Source: Ptiloglossa arizonensis (Eukaryota; Arthropoda; Insecta; Hymenoptera; Colletidae). Taken from it: a DNA stretch of 64,000 nt. The DNA is taken from contig NC_135049.1 in the NCBI RefSeq assembly GCF_051014685.1, positions 30,149,531-30,213,530 of the forward strand, read 5' to 3'. The notes under the pieces were generated by a model, which saw nothing but the letters and a program-made list of their open reading frames with translations, ran no database searches and had not been told where the DNA came from. Position numbers and translations under genes: made by a program. Of the stretch, positions 10,406 through 22,443 are shown piece by piece (the first letter of the stretch is position 1; each line of letters opens with the position of its first letter).

Positions 10406-13400
10406 GGTTCTCGTGCTTCCCGCGGCCGAACATCCTGGGGCAGAGGGGTAGCATCAATCTCACCCCCTTACCGGGAACCGACGAATCGAACGGCGTCACC
10501 GCTGCGAGCACTGTAAGAGATCCTTTCCTTAGGTACGAAACAGTTCGAGGCTTGACACGCTGACGATTCTTTTCCATTTTTTTTGTTTCTTTCTACCGCT
10601 CGCCACGCAGAACGGGAACTTGAAGAGCCCGGTTGTTACCAGCTACAAACAACCTGGAGAGCCAGATCTTACCCATGGCGTGGTGAGTGATCGAACGAGT
10701 TTTAATTAGTCCAGGGAGCTTGATCCCCGTGTATCCTCCCGTGTAGTCGCTACAAAATTCAACCAAGTCCAAGTGTACACTGTTGTTCGATACGGAAAAT
10801 TTCGCGTCGTTCTTTTTCTCAATTTTCCAGCGGTGAATAGAACTCTGAACGGTGGAAACCACTGACAAGCGTTCGAGAGCGTTGAAATTTTTAACAAAAT
10901 GTACACGGAAGTGTAAATTCGATGGTCAGTAATCGAACAAGATTGGAACACGTAGAAAGTATTGGATTGCTCGGAAAGTGATTCCGTTTTTTTGATGAAA
11001 ATGAAAGACGATTTTTTTAGAGTGTACAAACGTTTTATTAAATTATATATTCTCCATTTTGGAAAACGAATAGACAAGTGTTATTATCTGTGTTAGTATT
11101 TGGAAACAATAGACAAGTGTAATTATGATACTTAGAGATTTTTCGAAATATCGATTGATTCGGAGAGCGTGAATTTTAAAAGAGCAGACGGTTGATATTC
11201 AAAACGCGCGAAAAGCGTGAATTTGAATTTTTTCGTAAGTGAAAAAGTGTCCCCACCGATCTCTCTTTCTCGGTACAATACATTGGCGATAAGAGAACCG
11301 GCACAAAGAATCGACGAGAACAGTCCCGACCCGCAAAGAATCGTGTATCAAGATCGCCTCCTTTCCAGATACGACCGTTGTCCACCTCTGTGTCCAATGG
11401 CTCCGGACCACCCTCGAACGCCACCGGAAAGAGTAAAGCACCGCTTCCACCGCAACAGAACGACAACCATCTTGCCACGCATTACGAGAACGATCAGGAA
11501 GATGCCAGAAATTCCGACGGCTCCGATAAGCCCGCGAACAATCCCAGGGGCGGTGTTATCGGACGAACACCGACACCACCCACCGCCCCAACCCCCGTCT
11601 ACGAGAAAGACGCCAAGTAATTTCCGACCGAGAAAGAATTAGATGTTGCACCAATACCGTAACCGATAACCTACGCCGCGTTTCAATCTCGTGCAGGTCC
11701 AGGAGACAGATCAAGAGAGCCATTTTGGAGAATGAGTTCCTCGGCAACCTCGAGGACAATCAAGTGGAGGGCCTGGTGTCCGCCATGTACCCGAAACAGA
11801 TACCACCGAACACTCTGGTGATCCGAGAGGGCGACATAGGTAAATCTGATACTGTCACGGTGGGGGGACAAGTGTCTCGAGAGTACTTTTCTTTATATTT
11901 TAGCACTTCTTGCAACATGTGGAAGCAATTAGAACAATTTACTTATCTATCGGAGGAATTACCAAGCGTTCCGTAATTTTAGGGCAATTTGTTTCATTAT
12001 TCCCCTCTCTGTGTGTAATTTTCTCGATTCGGTGTTACGTGGTAGATACAGGATATGAGTATTGCGTTATCGATTAGCGATAATTAGAAATTGTAAAATT
12101 AAACACCGATCTATCGACGATTCAGGATCGCATCTTTACGTCTCGGCGGTGGGTGTCTTCGACATCTACCAGGGCAACAAATTCCAACGCAGCTTCGGTC
12201 CCGGTGTCGCCTTCGGGGAGATCGCTTTGCTCTACAACACGAAGAGGCTCCGCACCATTAGCGGTAAATTGCGTTCACTATTTCCAAACAAGAAATGTAT
12301 TGTTGAAATAAACGGACAGAGTCCATCGGTCGTGGGATGGTAGTATGATCGCAAGGTGTGGGATTTTTTAGTGAAGAAGGCAGGAAAGGTATGGGTGCTC
12401 GACCGATCCGTCTTCCTCACCATAATGATGAGATCGGTCCAAGAGAGGGTGGAGGGGAACGTCCGGTTCCTTCGACGCGTTTCCGTTCTCCAAAAGCTAC
12501 CAGAGCCGAGGGATCACCTGCTCGCGAAGATCTCCGATCTCATTCACGTGGTAGGTGTCTTCTAATTCCTGACAAGTACATAGACGATGATTTGCTAACG
12601 GGTTTAACCCTTTGGACTCGAGAGGAGATCCTCGGTCGCCACCTAATTCACTGTACTATTTTCAATCCGGGAAAACTTGGCGATTTGGAATTCAAATTGG
12701 CATTTAAATATTACGTTCTCGTAGAGTGTAAACGCATGCATGCGAAGTGTATAAAAATCTTCCATTGCAGATTTATTTTACGACTTGAAGAATTTTCTCG
12801 AGGCTTTCTGGTAGCAAAGAAGCCTCGAGTGCAAAGGGTTAACCTTTGACTCGCACCACTGCGAACTGTTTTTTCCAGATCTGTGGACTTCTTTTCTTAA
12901 TCGAGTACTTCTTCTAGGAATTCTTCCCTCCTGGGGCGAAAATAGTCCGGCAAGGAGAGAAAGGTGACAAGTTCTACATAATCAGCGGCGGTGGTGACGT
13001 CAGGATCACGAAGGACACCGAGGATGGCGGCGAGAGGGAACTGGTGGTACTTACGAAGGGTCAGTACTTCGGTGAAAAGGCTCTGTACGACGACGAGGGC
13101 GACAATCGTCGACACGCCAACGCCGTTGCACTCCCACCTGGAGTCGAATGTTTGACGTTAGATGGATCGTAAGTTACCGCGATGAGAGATAAATAAATTT
13201 AATTGGCGACGAGCGTCCATTTTGTCTGCTAGATTTGAGATTCGGTGGATCGAGCAAATAAAGTAACTTCTATCGATTTACATGTCACGTTGGTCCTCCA
13301 TTGATCTAGACTAGTCTGCAACATTCTCTATATATCCTTAGACATGTAGACTATAAATCCTTCGGAGTTTACTCCTCGAGGAATATTTCCCGCTAAGAAC

Positions 13401-15613
13401 GATTAAATCGATCACAGAACCTTCTTGAACTACCTGGGCGGTCTCGACGAGATACGCAACAAGGACTGGTTGGCGGAGTACGAGAAACAGAAGCGTTCGC
13501 TGACCCCGAGGAAATGGACCAACGAGTACTCTAACGTCACTCTGGCCGACTTGGAGACCAGAGGTACCTTGGGAGTGGGTGGTTTCGGACGAGTCGAGTT
13601 GGTCACCCTGCAATCGAACCCGAACAAGAGCTTCGCGTTGAAGAAGCTGAAGAAGAAGGTGATGGTCGAACAACAGCAGCAGGAACACGTGCTGAACGAG
13701 AAGCACATCATGCAGGCCTGCGATTCGCCGTTCATATGCAAGTTAGTGTCGCGATTGCTTGACGTTCCAATCTCGATGTCCACCTTTGTTTAAAACTTTC
13801 AACTGGTAGACTACGAACTGGTTAGGTTTCTTCTCGCAGACTTCTCCCTCGATCCAGAAATCGTCTTTCCAGCTATTCTGGATTATTTTACATAAATTCG
13901 ATGTAAAATATCTCCCATCTGTTCTGTTGTTGGCTTCACCCATCTGCGTAGACTTCACGGTTTAAACTTTACGAAAAAGAGTCGTTCAACGAAGCGTCCT
14001 TCGGAGAGTCACTGTTCTTCCTGGACGTTCCTTTAATCCGTGCTCGATCGTCGCGTTCTAGGCTCTATCAAACGTTCAAGGACACCAAATACGTCTACTT
14101 CCTGATGGAGGTGTGCCTTGGCGGAGACGTGTGGACGTCCCTTCAGAGGAGACGATTCTTCGACAACGTCACCGCACAGTTTATGGTCGGATGCGTGGTA
14201 GAGGCGCTCGATCACCTTCACTCGATGAACATCGTTTACCGTGATTTAAAACCGGAGAATCTTATGCTGGACAATCGTGGATACTTGAAACTGGTAGATA
14301 GAACCGAAAGGAACGAATCCGGGTTTCGTCGCGATTTAATTACGAATTAATACTTTTCTCTAGGTCGATTTCGGATTCAGCAAGAAGATAGGCCCTTCGA
14401 AAACGTGGACTTTCGCTGGCACCCCCGAATACGTGGCACCAGAGATTATATTGAACAAAGGGCACGACAGGCAAGCGATTTCAAGAATGTCAAGAGGAAT
14501 GCGCGGTTTTGTCCTCTCAGTGTAATAAGAGCCTTTTCAAAACTACAAAAATGCTTGGAAATAAAAAGACGCAAAAAAAAAAAAAAAAAAAAAAAAATAG
14601 AAAATAATCGAACGAGCCGGGTTCAAAGAGAGAAATTTTATTTTTAAATATTTTTGTAATCGTGAAAGGCCCTGAGTAGCCAAAGAAAGAGCATTCCTCT
14701 GGACGCTTATCCCATCATTTTCAAGGGCAACGGTATCCACAGTTGTTGTTCTCTTTGCTATCGATTTCGAGAGTACCGAGTACACTGTGAACGATCCACC
14801 GAAAACTTGAAGAACTTTCCTCTTCGGGCACCACTGTCCGTCTAATCCAACGATTCTCGATTAAAGGGCGGTGGACTATTGGGCGCTCGGAATTTTAACC
14901 CACGAGCTACTGGTCGGCAAACCACCCTTCCGCGGTTCCGACCACATGACCACATATAATAAAATCCTGAAGGGTATCGAGGTGGTCGGAATACCGAATA
15001 TCGTCACCAGGAACGCGGCCAACTTCATTAAGAAGCTTCTCCGTCTGAATCCCTCGGAGCGTCTCGGATACCAAAGAAACGGCATCCAGGATATTCGTGA
15101 CCACAAGTGAGTGATCGAAAACCTACGAGGTAGTATTCTCGATGCACGTATTCTCTCGATGCACTCTCACTCATAATACTCTCTCACTTACGATGTACCG
15201 AAATTTCGGTTCAGAATTTTCGCGTCAATTTTTCCTGTCAATTTTCGCGAAACTTTAAAACTACTTAGCGTCCCTTGAACACGAGTATCGGTCGATAAAG
15301 AAGAATACTTACCCCGGTCGGGTCGTTTCGAAGAAACTAAAACTACTCCAACGAATTTTATCCGTACAGGTGGTTCAACGGATTCAATTGGCAGTCCCTG
15401 CAGAAACTAGCTATGTCAGCACCGATCGTCCCAACGGTACTTTTTCTTCTCCACTATTTTGCGAAATAAATGTAAAAATTGTAATCTATAATTATCATCG
15501 CGGCGAATTCTTTCCAGGTACGCAGCCAAATCGACACGAGAAATTTCGAGAGATATCCACCCGATCGCAACATTCCACCGGACGAGTTCTCCGGATGGGA
15601 CTCGGACTTCTGA
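10402..15613 (+). CDS. cGMP-dependent protein kinase-like protein, tandem copy 1
   Basis: Thirteen exons give 735 residues: 10402-10512, 10611-10682, 11369-11616, 11697-11839, 12126-12263, 12372-12550, 12918-13168, 13418-13741, 14062-14293, 14364-14470, 14867-15106, 15370-15436, 15518-15613. A low-complexity head of about 140 residues shows no evident leucine zipper. Two cyclic-nucleotide-binding domains follow ([18 protein letters not shown]), then an AGC kinase domain with [10 protein letters not shown], lysine in [25 protein letters not shown] and [12 protein letters not shown], and the PKG-type end SGWDSDF. The family phosphorylates Ser/Thr after cGMP binding. Here the phosphate-cassette arginine is kept, but the cGMP-selective threonine is replaced (RLRT; RHAN). 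The intron after 14470 uses a GC donor. Orthology to foraging or Pkg21D is unclear because features of both occur. Upstream non-coding exons are likely. Confidence 0.88.
10961..11070 (-). mobile_element. Mariner-like remnant, second copy, in the kinase intron
   Basis: Read on the minus strand, TTTTCCAAAATGGAGAATAT gives the tail of a mariner transposase (QNGEYII-stop). About 55 bases follow, ending in GGAATCACTTTCCGAGCAAT next to a TA. It aligns with the stretch at 1325-1450 in opposite orientation. The transposase body is absent, and on the right the sequence departs from the repeat after GGAAAACGAA, so this is an inactive fragment. Confidence 0.6.
12608..12838 (+). mobile_element. piggyBac-type MITE with TTAA target sites
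   Basis: A 231-base element without coding capacity is flanked on both sides by TTAA (12604-12607 and 12839-12842). Its inverted ends read CCCTTTGGACTCGAGAGG and, on the other strand, CCCTTTGCACTCGAGGCT. A homologous element lies at 44649-44890 in the same orientation. TTAA duplication with CCCTTTG-like ends is typical of piggyBac-family non-autonomous elements. It sits in an intron of the first kinase gene. Directly after the right TTAA, CCTTTGACTCG resembles a further decayed end. Confidence 0.75.
14529..14672. repeat. Intronic fold-back repeat around an A tract
   Basis: The arm at 14529-14566 (CCTTTTCAAAACTACAAAAA and following) matches the reverse complement of 14636-14672 with several mismatches. 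Between them lies a run of 25 A at 14573-14597. It lies in the GC-AG intron of the first kinase gene. It could be a decayed hairpin MITE or two opposed copies of a short retroelement tail. Confidence 0.5.
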
Positions 15614-16534
15614 AGAGAATTAACAACGCAATGACCAGCTGCTACGTGCCTTATTCGTCGAACGAACGATAAGACCGGCGACCTATGAAAGCGCAAGGAT
15701 TCGTTCAATGACAATCGTTAAATAAAAGTCTACCGATAAATAGGATTATTACTATCTCCGACCATATTTGGTCGTCATTGACGCGTATATCAGAGTAGTT
15801 TTCTATTTAAACCTGCTAAACTGACCTCGTTCGTGCCGATCTAGCTGTAATTACATCTACCACGGTTTATTAGGACTCGTGGAAGAAGTATACCCGAACA
15901 AACGGATTCACCCAATCGTCGACCACAACGACACCTGCAGCCATTACTGTTACGAATTGCTAATAAATTTATACTCGAATCAATAAAACGTTCGAAAAAT
16001 GAATAACGATCTGCGTTGATTTCGTTCCTATGATCGAGCAACCGCTAACAGATTACGATCGCGAAAGTTCTTTAAAATCCGATCACGATAGACTTAGTAT
16101 CGTATTAGCATAAGCATTATCCTGTTATTCGTGCCAGCTGAATGAATCGGTCGCTCCGATAACGACCCTTCGAAAAAGTACGTTTATTTGATTGGACATA
16201 AACCCCCCGATATCTTATTTATCGAACTCATCTGTTAATCCCATTTAGTCACAAATCGACACTGCAGTTCGTCGAAGATAAGATCGATGCGTTTCAACGT
16301 TGCTACCGGATACGCCAGTGCATCGCGGATATTCAGCGCGTGAATTCCACGGGAAGGAATCTATAAATTTCATCGACGATTCTTCGTGGAAAAATATTCG
16401 TTTCGTTTCCTTTCGTTTCTTCTTTCTTTCAAATATTCAACGCACCGAAATGTAACTTCTCGGTTCGCGTTCGTTGCACCGACAGCTTCCTGAAATAAGA
16501 TCGTCGTTCGTCGCGGTTGCGAGAAAAGCTCGCG

Positions 16535-19500
16535 ATGCATTATCTGTGCTGTCGGAAGATCTTCCGTGCCAACGTTCATTTTTTCGGGCTCAAACGACAC
16601 GACAGTGATGCATATTACCGAAACTTGACTCATCAGCGGAAACACGGTGTCGTCGGTGACCTGAACGTGTCGTCCGACACGCAAATCCCTATCTTCGAGA
16701 AGAGCAAAAAGTAAAGTGAACCGTACTCGAGCTTTCACCACCATTCATCTCCCCAAAAATTAATAATTAAATCGATGAGTCGAAGAACTGTGCAAAGGAA
16801 TGGAATATTTCTTTTCTTAATCCTATCTCGTAATTTTACGCAAATATTCGAAAATGGTTAATTTTTTACGCGTCTTCGACTCGTCGATTAAATTTCTTTC
16901 GCGAGTACAACGAATCCGAGGTGTTACAGGACGAAGAAGCTCATCAAAGCCGCCATCTTGAAGAACAAATTTCTAGGTGATCTGGACGAGACGCGTATAG
17001 AGAACCTAGTGTCGGTGATGTACCCGCAAAACGTGAAGGCTCAAACGAGGATCATCCACGAAGGTGAAATCGGTGAGTGATCGTCGATACACACTTGACG
17101 ATATTTCGTGACGCGTTAACGCATCGATGACAGGTTCCCATATGTACATCTCCGAGGAGGGCACTTACGAGATCTTCGTGGGTACCACGTACCATGGTAA
17201 CTTCGGCCCCGAGATCGTTTTCGGGGAGCTGGCTCTGTTGTACAACACGAGAAGACTGTGCTCCATCGATGGTACTCGAAAATAGTTTATCGTAATTATC
17301 TCTTTACCGACGCGTGACTCGTTTCTTCCTCAGCGAACACGGATGGAAAGCTCTGGGTGCTAGACCAACACGTGTTCCAAACGATCATGGCGAAGACCAC
17401 CGAGGAGGCTTTGGAATACAATCTTCGAACACTGCGTCGTATCGCGATATTCAAGGACCTCCCCGACGAGGTTCTACTGAAGATCAACGACCTGATAGTG
17501 GTGGTACGTAAGAAATCACGCCAAGGAACTACGTGAAAGCGCTCTGCTCGCGTTAGGGTAGGTGTTAACCGCGAAGTTGTCTCGTTGTTTGCAGTTGGAT
17601 TAAGCTCGAGGTTACTTCGACGATTGTGAGTCACGCGTTGTTTCGCTCTTTCTTTGTTTCAAAGACAACGAATGCTCCAGAACTCTCGAGTAGCCTTGAG
17701 AAGACAATTTATGATCCAACTATCACCGTTTAATCTTAACGACCTCAAGGATAGGTACTTCCGCGTCTGTTAATCACAAATTGCCCGGTTTAGACTTGTC
17801 TCTCTGTTCAAAAAACGGAGTAAGTGCTCTAGGGTGCTCCGGTGGTCCTGAGTGACCAATTTTTTATCCAACTGTCACTATTTAATCTCGGTAAACTCGA
17901 GGTGAAGGTACTTAAGCAACTGTGAATCGGATATTGCCCGTTTTAAACTTACCTCTTCGTTCGAAAGAGAGAACATTGCTCTAGAGAGCTCCAGAGGTCT
18001 TGAGAAGACAATTTACGATCCGAATGTCACTGTTCGGTCTTAGTCGGGGATCTGCAATGTCACGTAGAACTCTAAACAGTCTCGAGTTACACCGATTCTG
18101 GATCAAAGCAACCCCGTTTCTCTGTTGGCTTCGCAGGAATTCTATGCCGCGAACTCGTACGTGATACGCGAGGGAGATGAAGGAAGCAAGTTCTTCATCA
18201 TCAACGGCGGGAACGTGAAGATCACGAAGAACGTATCACGGGACGTGGAGCAGGAACTGCTGACCCTCGACAAGGGCGACTACTTCGGTGAAAAAGCGTT
18301 GTACGGTGATGGAGAATTGCGACAGGCAAACGTCATCGCGCTACCACCTGGAGTAGAGTGTTTCACCATCGAAAGATCGTAAATTGAACAAAAGACTCGT
18401 TTCGAGTACATACGAAACCGAACTGTCCACCGAGTTCGTTTAACTGTGTTCGTTCCATGTTAGAGCGTTTCTGGATTACCTAGGAGGGCTGGAGTCGATC
18501 AGAAACACGAACTGGTTGCAGCATCAACAACGGTGCGCGCCCAAAGACTGGGACGACGAGTTTCAGAATTTGTGCGTGTCCGATTTCGAGATCGAAGGAA
18601 CGATCGGGAGGGGTGAATACGGTCGTGTGGAGCTGGTGTTTACAACGTTGATACCCAATATCAGCTTCGCGCGAAAGAAGATAAAGAAGCACATGATCAC
18701 GACGGGCGGCTTTCAGAAGTTGATCTACAACGAGAAGGAGAACCTGAGAATGTGCAATTCGCCCTTCATTTGCAGGTAAGAGGACGTATTAAATATTCTT
18801 TTTCTCCCTGGGAATGGAGAAAGGTAGATGAACTTTTCACCTCTGTTTGAAAAGAGAAAGAAAATGATTCACGATACGAGTCTAGGAGGAAGAGGTTCGA
18901 TATTCCGTAGGAACACTTCGGATTGTTCCTAGCCTGAAGTGTTCGTAATCTTGACTCGAAGAAGTTTTCTCGATCGATAAGAAAATAAAGAGGAGTCTCG
19001 ATCTTTGACGAATCGGATGCATAACAAACGAAGGTAGATTTTGAGTATTAAAGTTTAAGTTTGGAGTCACTTTTTCAGATTGTACAGAACCTTCAAAGAC
19101 AAGAAATATCTCTATTTTCTGATGGAGGCGGCCCTCGGTGGTGACCTGAGGACATGTTTGAACAGAAACGGTCGATTCGACAACTCGACGACCCGATTCA
19201 TCGTTGCCTGTGTCGTGGAGGGTCTTCATTACATTCACTCGTTGGGGATCATCTACAGGGACTTGAAACCCGAAAACGTCGTGTTACACAGCAGTGGTTA
19301 CGCTAAATTGGCAAGTTCTTTCTGTTTCGAGCAACAATTTGCTTCGTGTTTCTTCGTTAGCTCGAAAATCCTTTTTCGCAGACCGACTTCGGGTGCAGCA
19401 AATATATTGGCCCTTATAAGACCAAGACCTTCGTGGGAACCCCGGAATACTTGGCCCCTGAAATCGTCCAGAGCAAAGGTTACAACGTGTACGTGTTACT

Positions 19501-20211
19501 TTCGATTTCTTATTAAAAATTTCTCGATACGATTTTGTCACGTTAATCGAGGAACTGTAAAAAGTTGGGGTCGATATCGATTATCGGCTCTTCGACCGTT
19601 TGAAACGTATCCAACGAACGACTGTTTTCTAATTAACAAAGAGCTACCGATTACTGGGCATTGGGGATTCTCACGTACGAGCTGCTTCTGGATCGTACAC
19701 CTTTTCAAGATACCGACGAGATAAATATGTACAACAACATTGTACGGGGTTTCGAGGAAAAACTTCTGCCGCCTGCTATCAAGAGTGCAACGAGACACTT
19801 CATCTCGTCTCTGCTCCACGATGATCCCGTTAAAAGACTCGGTAATCTACGAAAAGGAGTCGTCGATATTTTCAATCACAGGTAGACAAACATGCGACTG
19901 AGAATCGTCTTCGATTCTTATCTCCGTCTAAAGGTTACATATTTAATTCATTCCAGGTGGTTCAAATATTTCAATTGGCACGAATTACGAAGCCAAACGA
20001 TGCCTTCTCCCATTGTGCCGACGGTAAATGACAAAAAAAAATGATATCCTCGACGCATTCGTATCAAATCGTCTCGATGATCGTTATTCTTCATAGTAGA
20101 TTTGATTATTTACAGGTTAAAAGCCACCTTGATCTGAGAAACTTCGACAGGTACCCACCCGATTACAAAGCGGCGCCATTCGATTACTCCGACTGGGACA
20201 CGAATTTTTAA
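16535..20211 (+). CDS. cGMP-dependent protein kinase-like protein, tandem copy 2
   Basis: Eleven exons give 640 residues: 16535-16710, 16930-17072, 17134-17271, 17334-17503, 18137-18378, 18464-18775, 19079-19310, 19382-19488, 19642-19881, 19957-20023, 20116-20211. From the second exon on, the boundaries match copy 1; exon sizes 143, 138, 232, 107, 240, 67 and 96 are identical, so this is a tandem duplicate. The start is the first ATG of the first exon; earlier exons are possible. Both nucleotide pockets ([31 protein letters not shown]) lack the cGMP-selective threonine. The kinase has [10 protein letters not shown], lysine in [24 protein letters not shown] and [12 protein letters not shown], so it is probably active. 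The glycine loop has tyrosine where copy 1 has phenylalanine. The intron after 19310 uses a GC donor. The N-terminus is about 80 residues shorter than in copy 1. Confidence 0.85.
17590..18115 (+). repeat. Diverged tandem repeat, about 155-base unit, in kinase copy 2 intron
   Basis: The 633-base intron between 17503 and 18137 is filled by about three and a half units. Anchors are GCTCCAGAACTCTCGAGTAG near 17669, GCTCTAGGGTGCTCCGGTGG near 17826 and GCTCTAGAGAGCTCCAGAGG near 17976. Each is followed by a GACAATTTATGATCCAACT-like segment and by CACTATTTAATCT-like sequence. TTGCCCGGTTTAGACTT and TTGCCCGTTTTAAACTT mark unit ends. Confidence 0.7.
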
Positions 20212-22443
20212 TTCGATCTAAAATCACTGTACAATTTATTTACCGTTAGTATATTTTTATACGCGAATATTATACAGTTCTTTCGTTAAATTGGCTATAT
20301 TCAAGTACTCGGTTTTTATTCTAAAATGAAATTTTAAACGTAAGTAATAAGTTTGTACGACGCGTTTTAACATTTAAATATATATCGTATTTTAGCAAGC
20401 TATACAGTCCCGTCTAAGATCGATCCAATTATTCCCAGTATAAGTAGTGAATACGTAAATACATAGCGCGGTATTATGCATTCTCATATGTTAAGAAACT
20501 ATTCTAAATTCGCAGCCAATTAGCTCGGTATGACCCGTGACGAAGAATTATTCTTCATCGCGAGTAATACCGATTACCAGGTCTCACCACGTGGAGGTTG
20601 CTGCGAGCGGAGACCCGGAGAAAGATATAATAGATGGAATCAAAGTTCCATCGATCTCCCTCGATACGCGATACAAACGATGTTACCAAACCGGGAAGAT
20701 CGAAGGAATCAAAGTTCCTTCAAAGGTCCTACAAATTAAAATCAGAGAACAAATCAAATAAATTAAACAAGGAAAAAATTGACAAAAATAAAGAAAGGAT
20801 TAAGAGTGGGGAGGTCCAGGTACCTTCCGTCCACCTCGGCGGCTCCCCGTGGAATGAAATCTTCAGTAACCGGGGAGCTCCTTATATACCCACCACAAGG
20901 TCACTTACCATTTTTTCGATTGTCTTTCCGATTTAACCGAATATTTCAAGAAATTGATGACTTTTAAGTCATTATTTATACTAGGACATTGTTAATAATT
21001 GCTTAAACTATGGTCCTACGTCGGTTGTTAATAATTATGATAAATAAACATCAAGGTGCCCATGTGTTTCAATAAATTCATTTGAAGTAACACGAATTGC
21101 TTCCTTTTGTTTCCTACTTTGCTTCTGTACGTTTTATACAATTCGAATAAGTCAAATATAAAATTTTGAATGTTTCGAGAGTTGTTCAATCATTTCTATC
21201 TTAGAAAAAAGTAGGATCTAAAACTAAATGGAATTTGGAAAATTTTATTAAGCTGATGGTGTAGTTCTGACTTCGAAAATATATTTAGTTTCAATTTGTT
21301 ATCATTTTGAGCTATAAAAATGATAGATTCCATAAAACCACAAACATACTGACCGGAGTTTTCTATGTCTACTACCTTTACCGACTTCAGTGTTTCAAGT
21401 AAATATAGTTCGTAAAATCACCGTTCTTAGACAAATATGTCGCTCCAAAACCATTGGTATTTTACGAGGTCGATATTTCAGATCATATGATACCAACTCT
21501 CGTAACATCAATCATCTATTCCATATCTCGTGTGCTTCTATAGTTTTCACAATCAAACCGTTTAACTGTATTTATTTGTTTTACAAATATTACTACAAAG
21601 TTAATATAGATTCGAATAATTCCTCCATTTTACCCTTCACTAGAAAAGTTCCCCCTACATAAAGTATTGTTATTTTTTACAACATTTTGTGGCTTGTATA
21701 GTAAATATAGATTTTGTTCGTGTACTGCAAAACAGACGACGTTAATGAAAAGAAAACAAGGTAATCCACATAATTGTTTTAGCCTTTCGAAATGTCGTAT
21801 ATTTAGTAGTTATTAAGAAAACATAAGTATAAATTATTCAAACTATTTTTTTCGTAAGATTATTCTTTGAAAAAAGAAAGCTTATTTGTAAGAATCTTAG
21901 ATACCAACATATTTGCTTCTATAACAAATGTTTGAATGCTTGTAAACTTGGTGCGTCGACTTTTTTGAAGTATCGAAAAATCAACTTGTTGGGCATTGCG
22001 CAAAGTACGCCAACTTCAGGTGGCGCACGATTTGCTGCACTTCTGTGCAAATAACCTCGTTACACCATCGTTCGAACGTTGGCGAATTTACAAATTTGTA
22101 TAACAAGTAAACCACGCGTGTTACAATAAATTTTGTAGATATTCTCTTACACGAATAATTTGACGATCATGAATATTCCATATACGTAGTTTCGTACGTA
22201 GTCAATAAAAATAATACTCGACGGTATGCCGTATTGGATTACAGTGTGAGGAAGGAAAATACGCGCACTACGTTTCTTAACAATACCTATGAAAGAAACA
22301 CAATAATTTGTAATGCGTTTCCGAACAACGACAAATACCGCTTGGTTATCAGTAGTGACAGGACCTAACTTAACATGAGGTGAAACTAGGTCCATAAAGG
22401 TTTTACTTAATACTGCCTTTTAGTGTTTTGCAAAAAATACACA
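20212..22443. other. Intergenic region, AT-rich; no gene recognised
   Basis: This follows the kinase stop and leads to the zinc-finger start. The first part should include the kinase 3' UTR. A short stretch near 20630-20720 repeats GAATCAAAGTTCC twice. At 22412-22423 the sequence CTGCCTTTTAG is a good splice acceptor just before the zinc-finger ATG, so a non-coding first exon of that gene probably lies within 21.9-22.4 kb. No RNA gene or further coding exon was found. Confidence 0.5.

Noticed and set aside
12356..12371. Alternative acceptor (GGCAG at 12383) for kinase copy 1 exon 6
   Set aside because: The TTTTTAG acceptor at 12371 gives the same domain length as the paralogue (VKKAGKVW against ANTDGKLW), so it was preferred.
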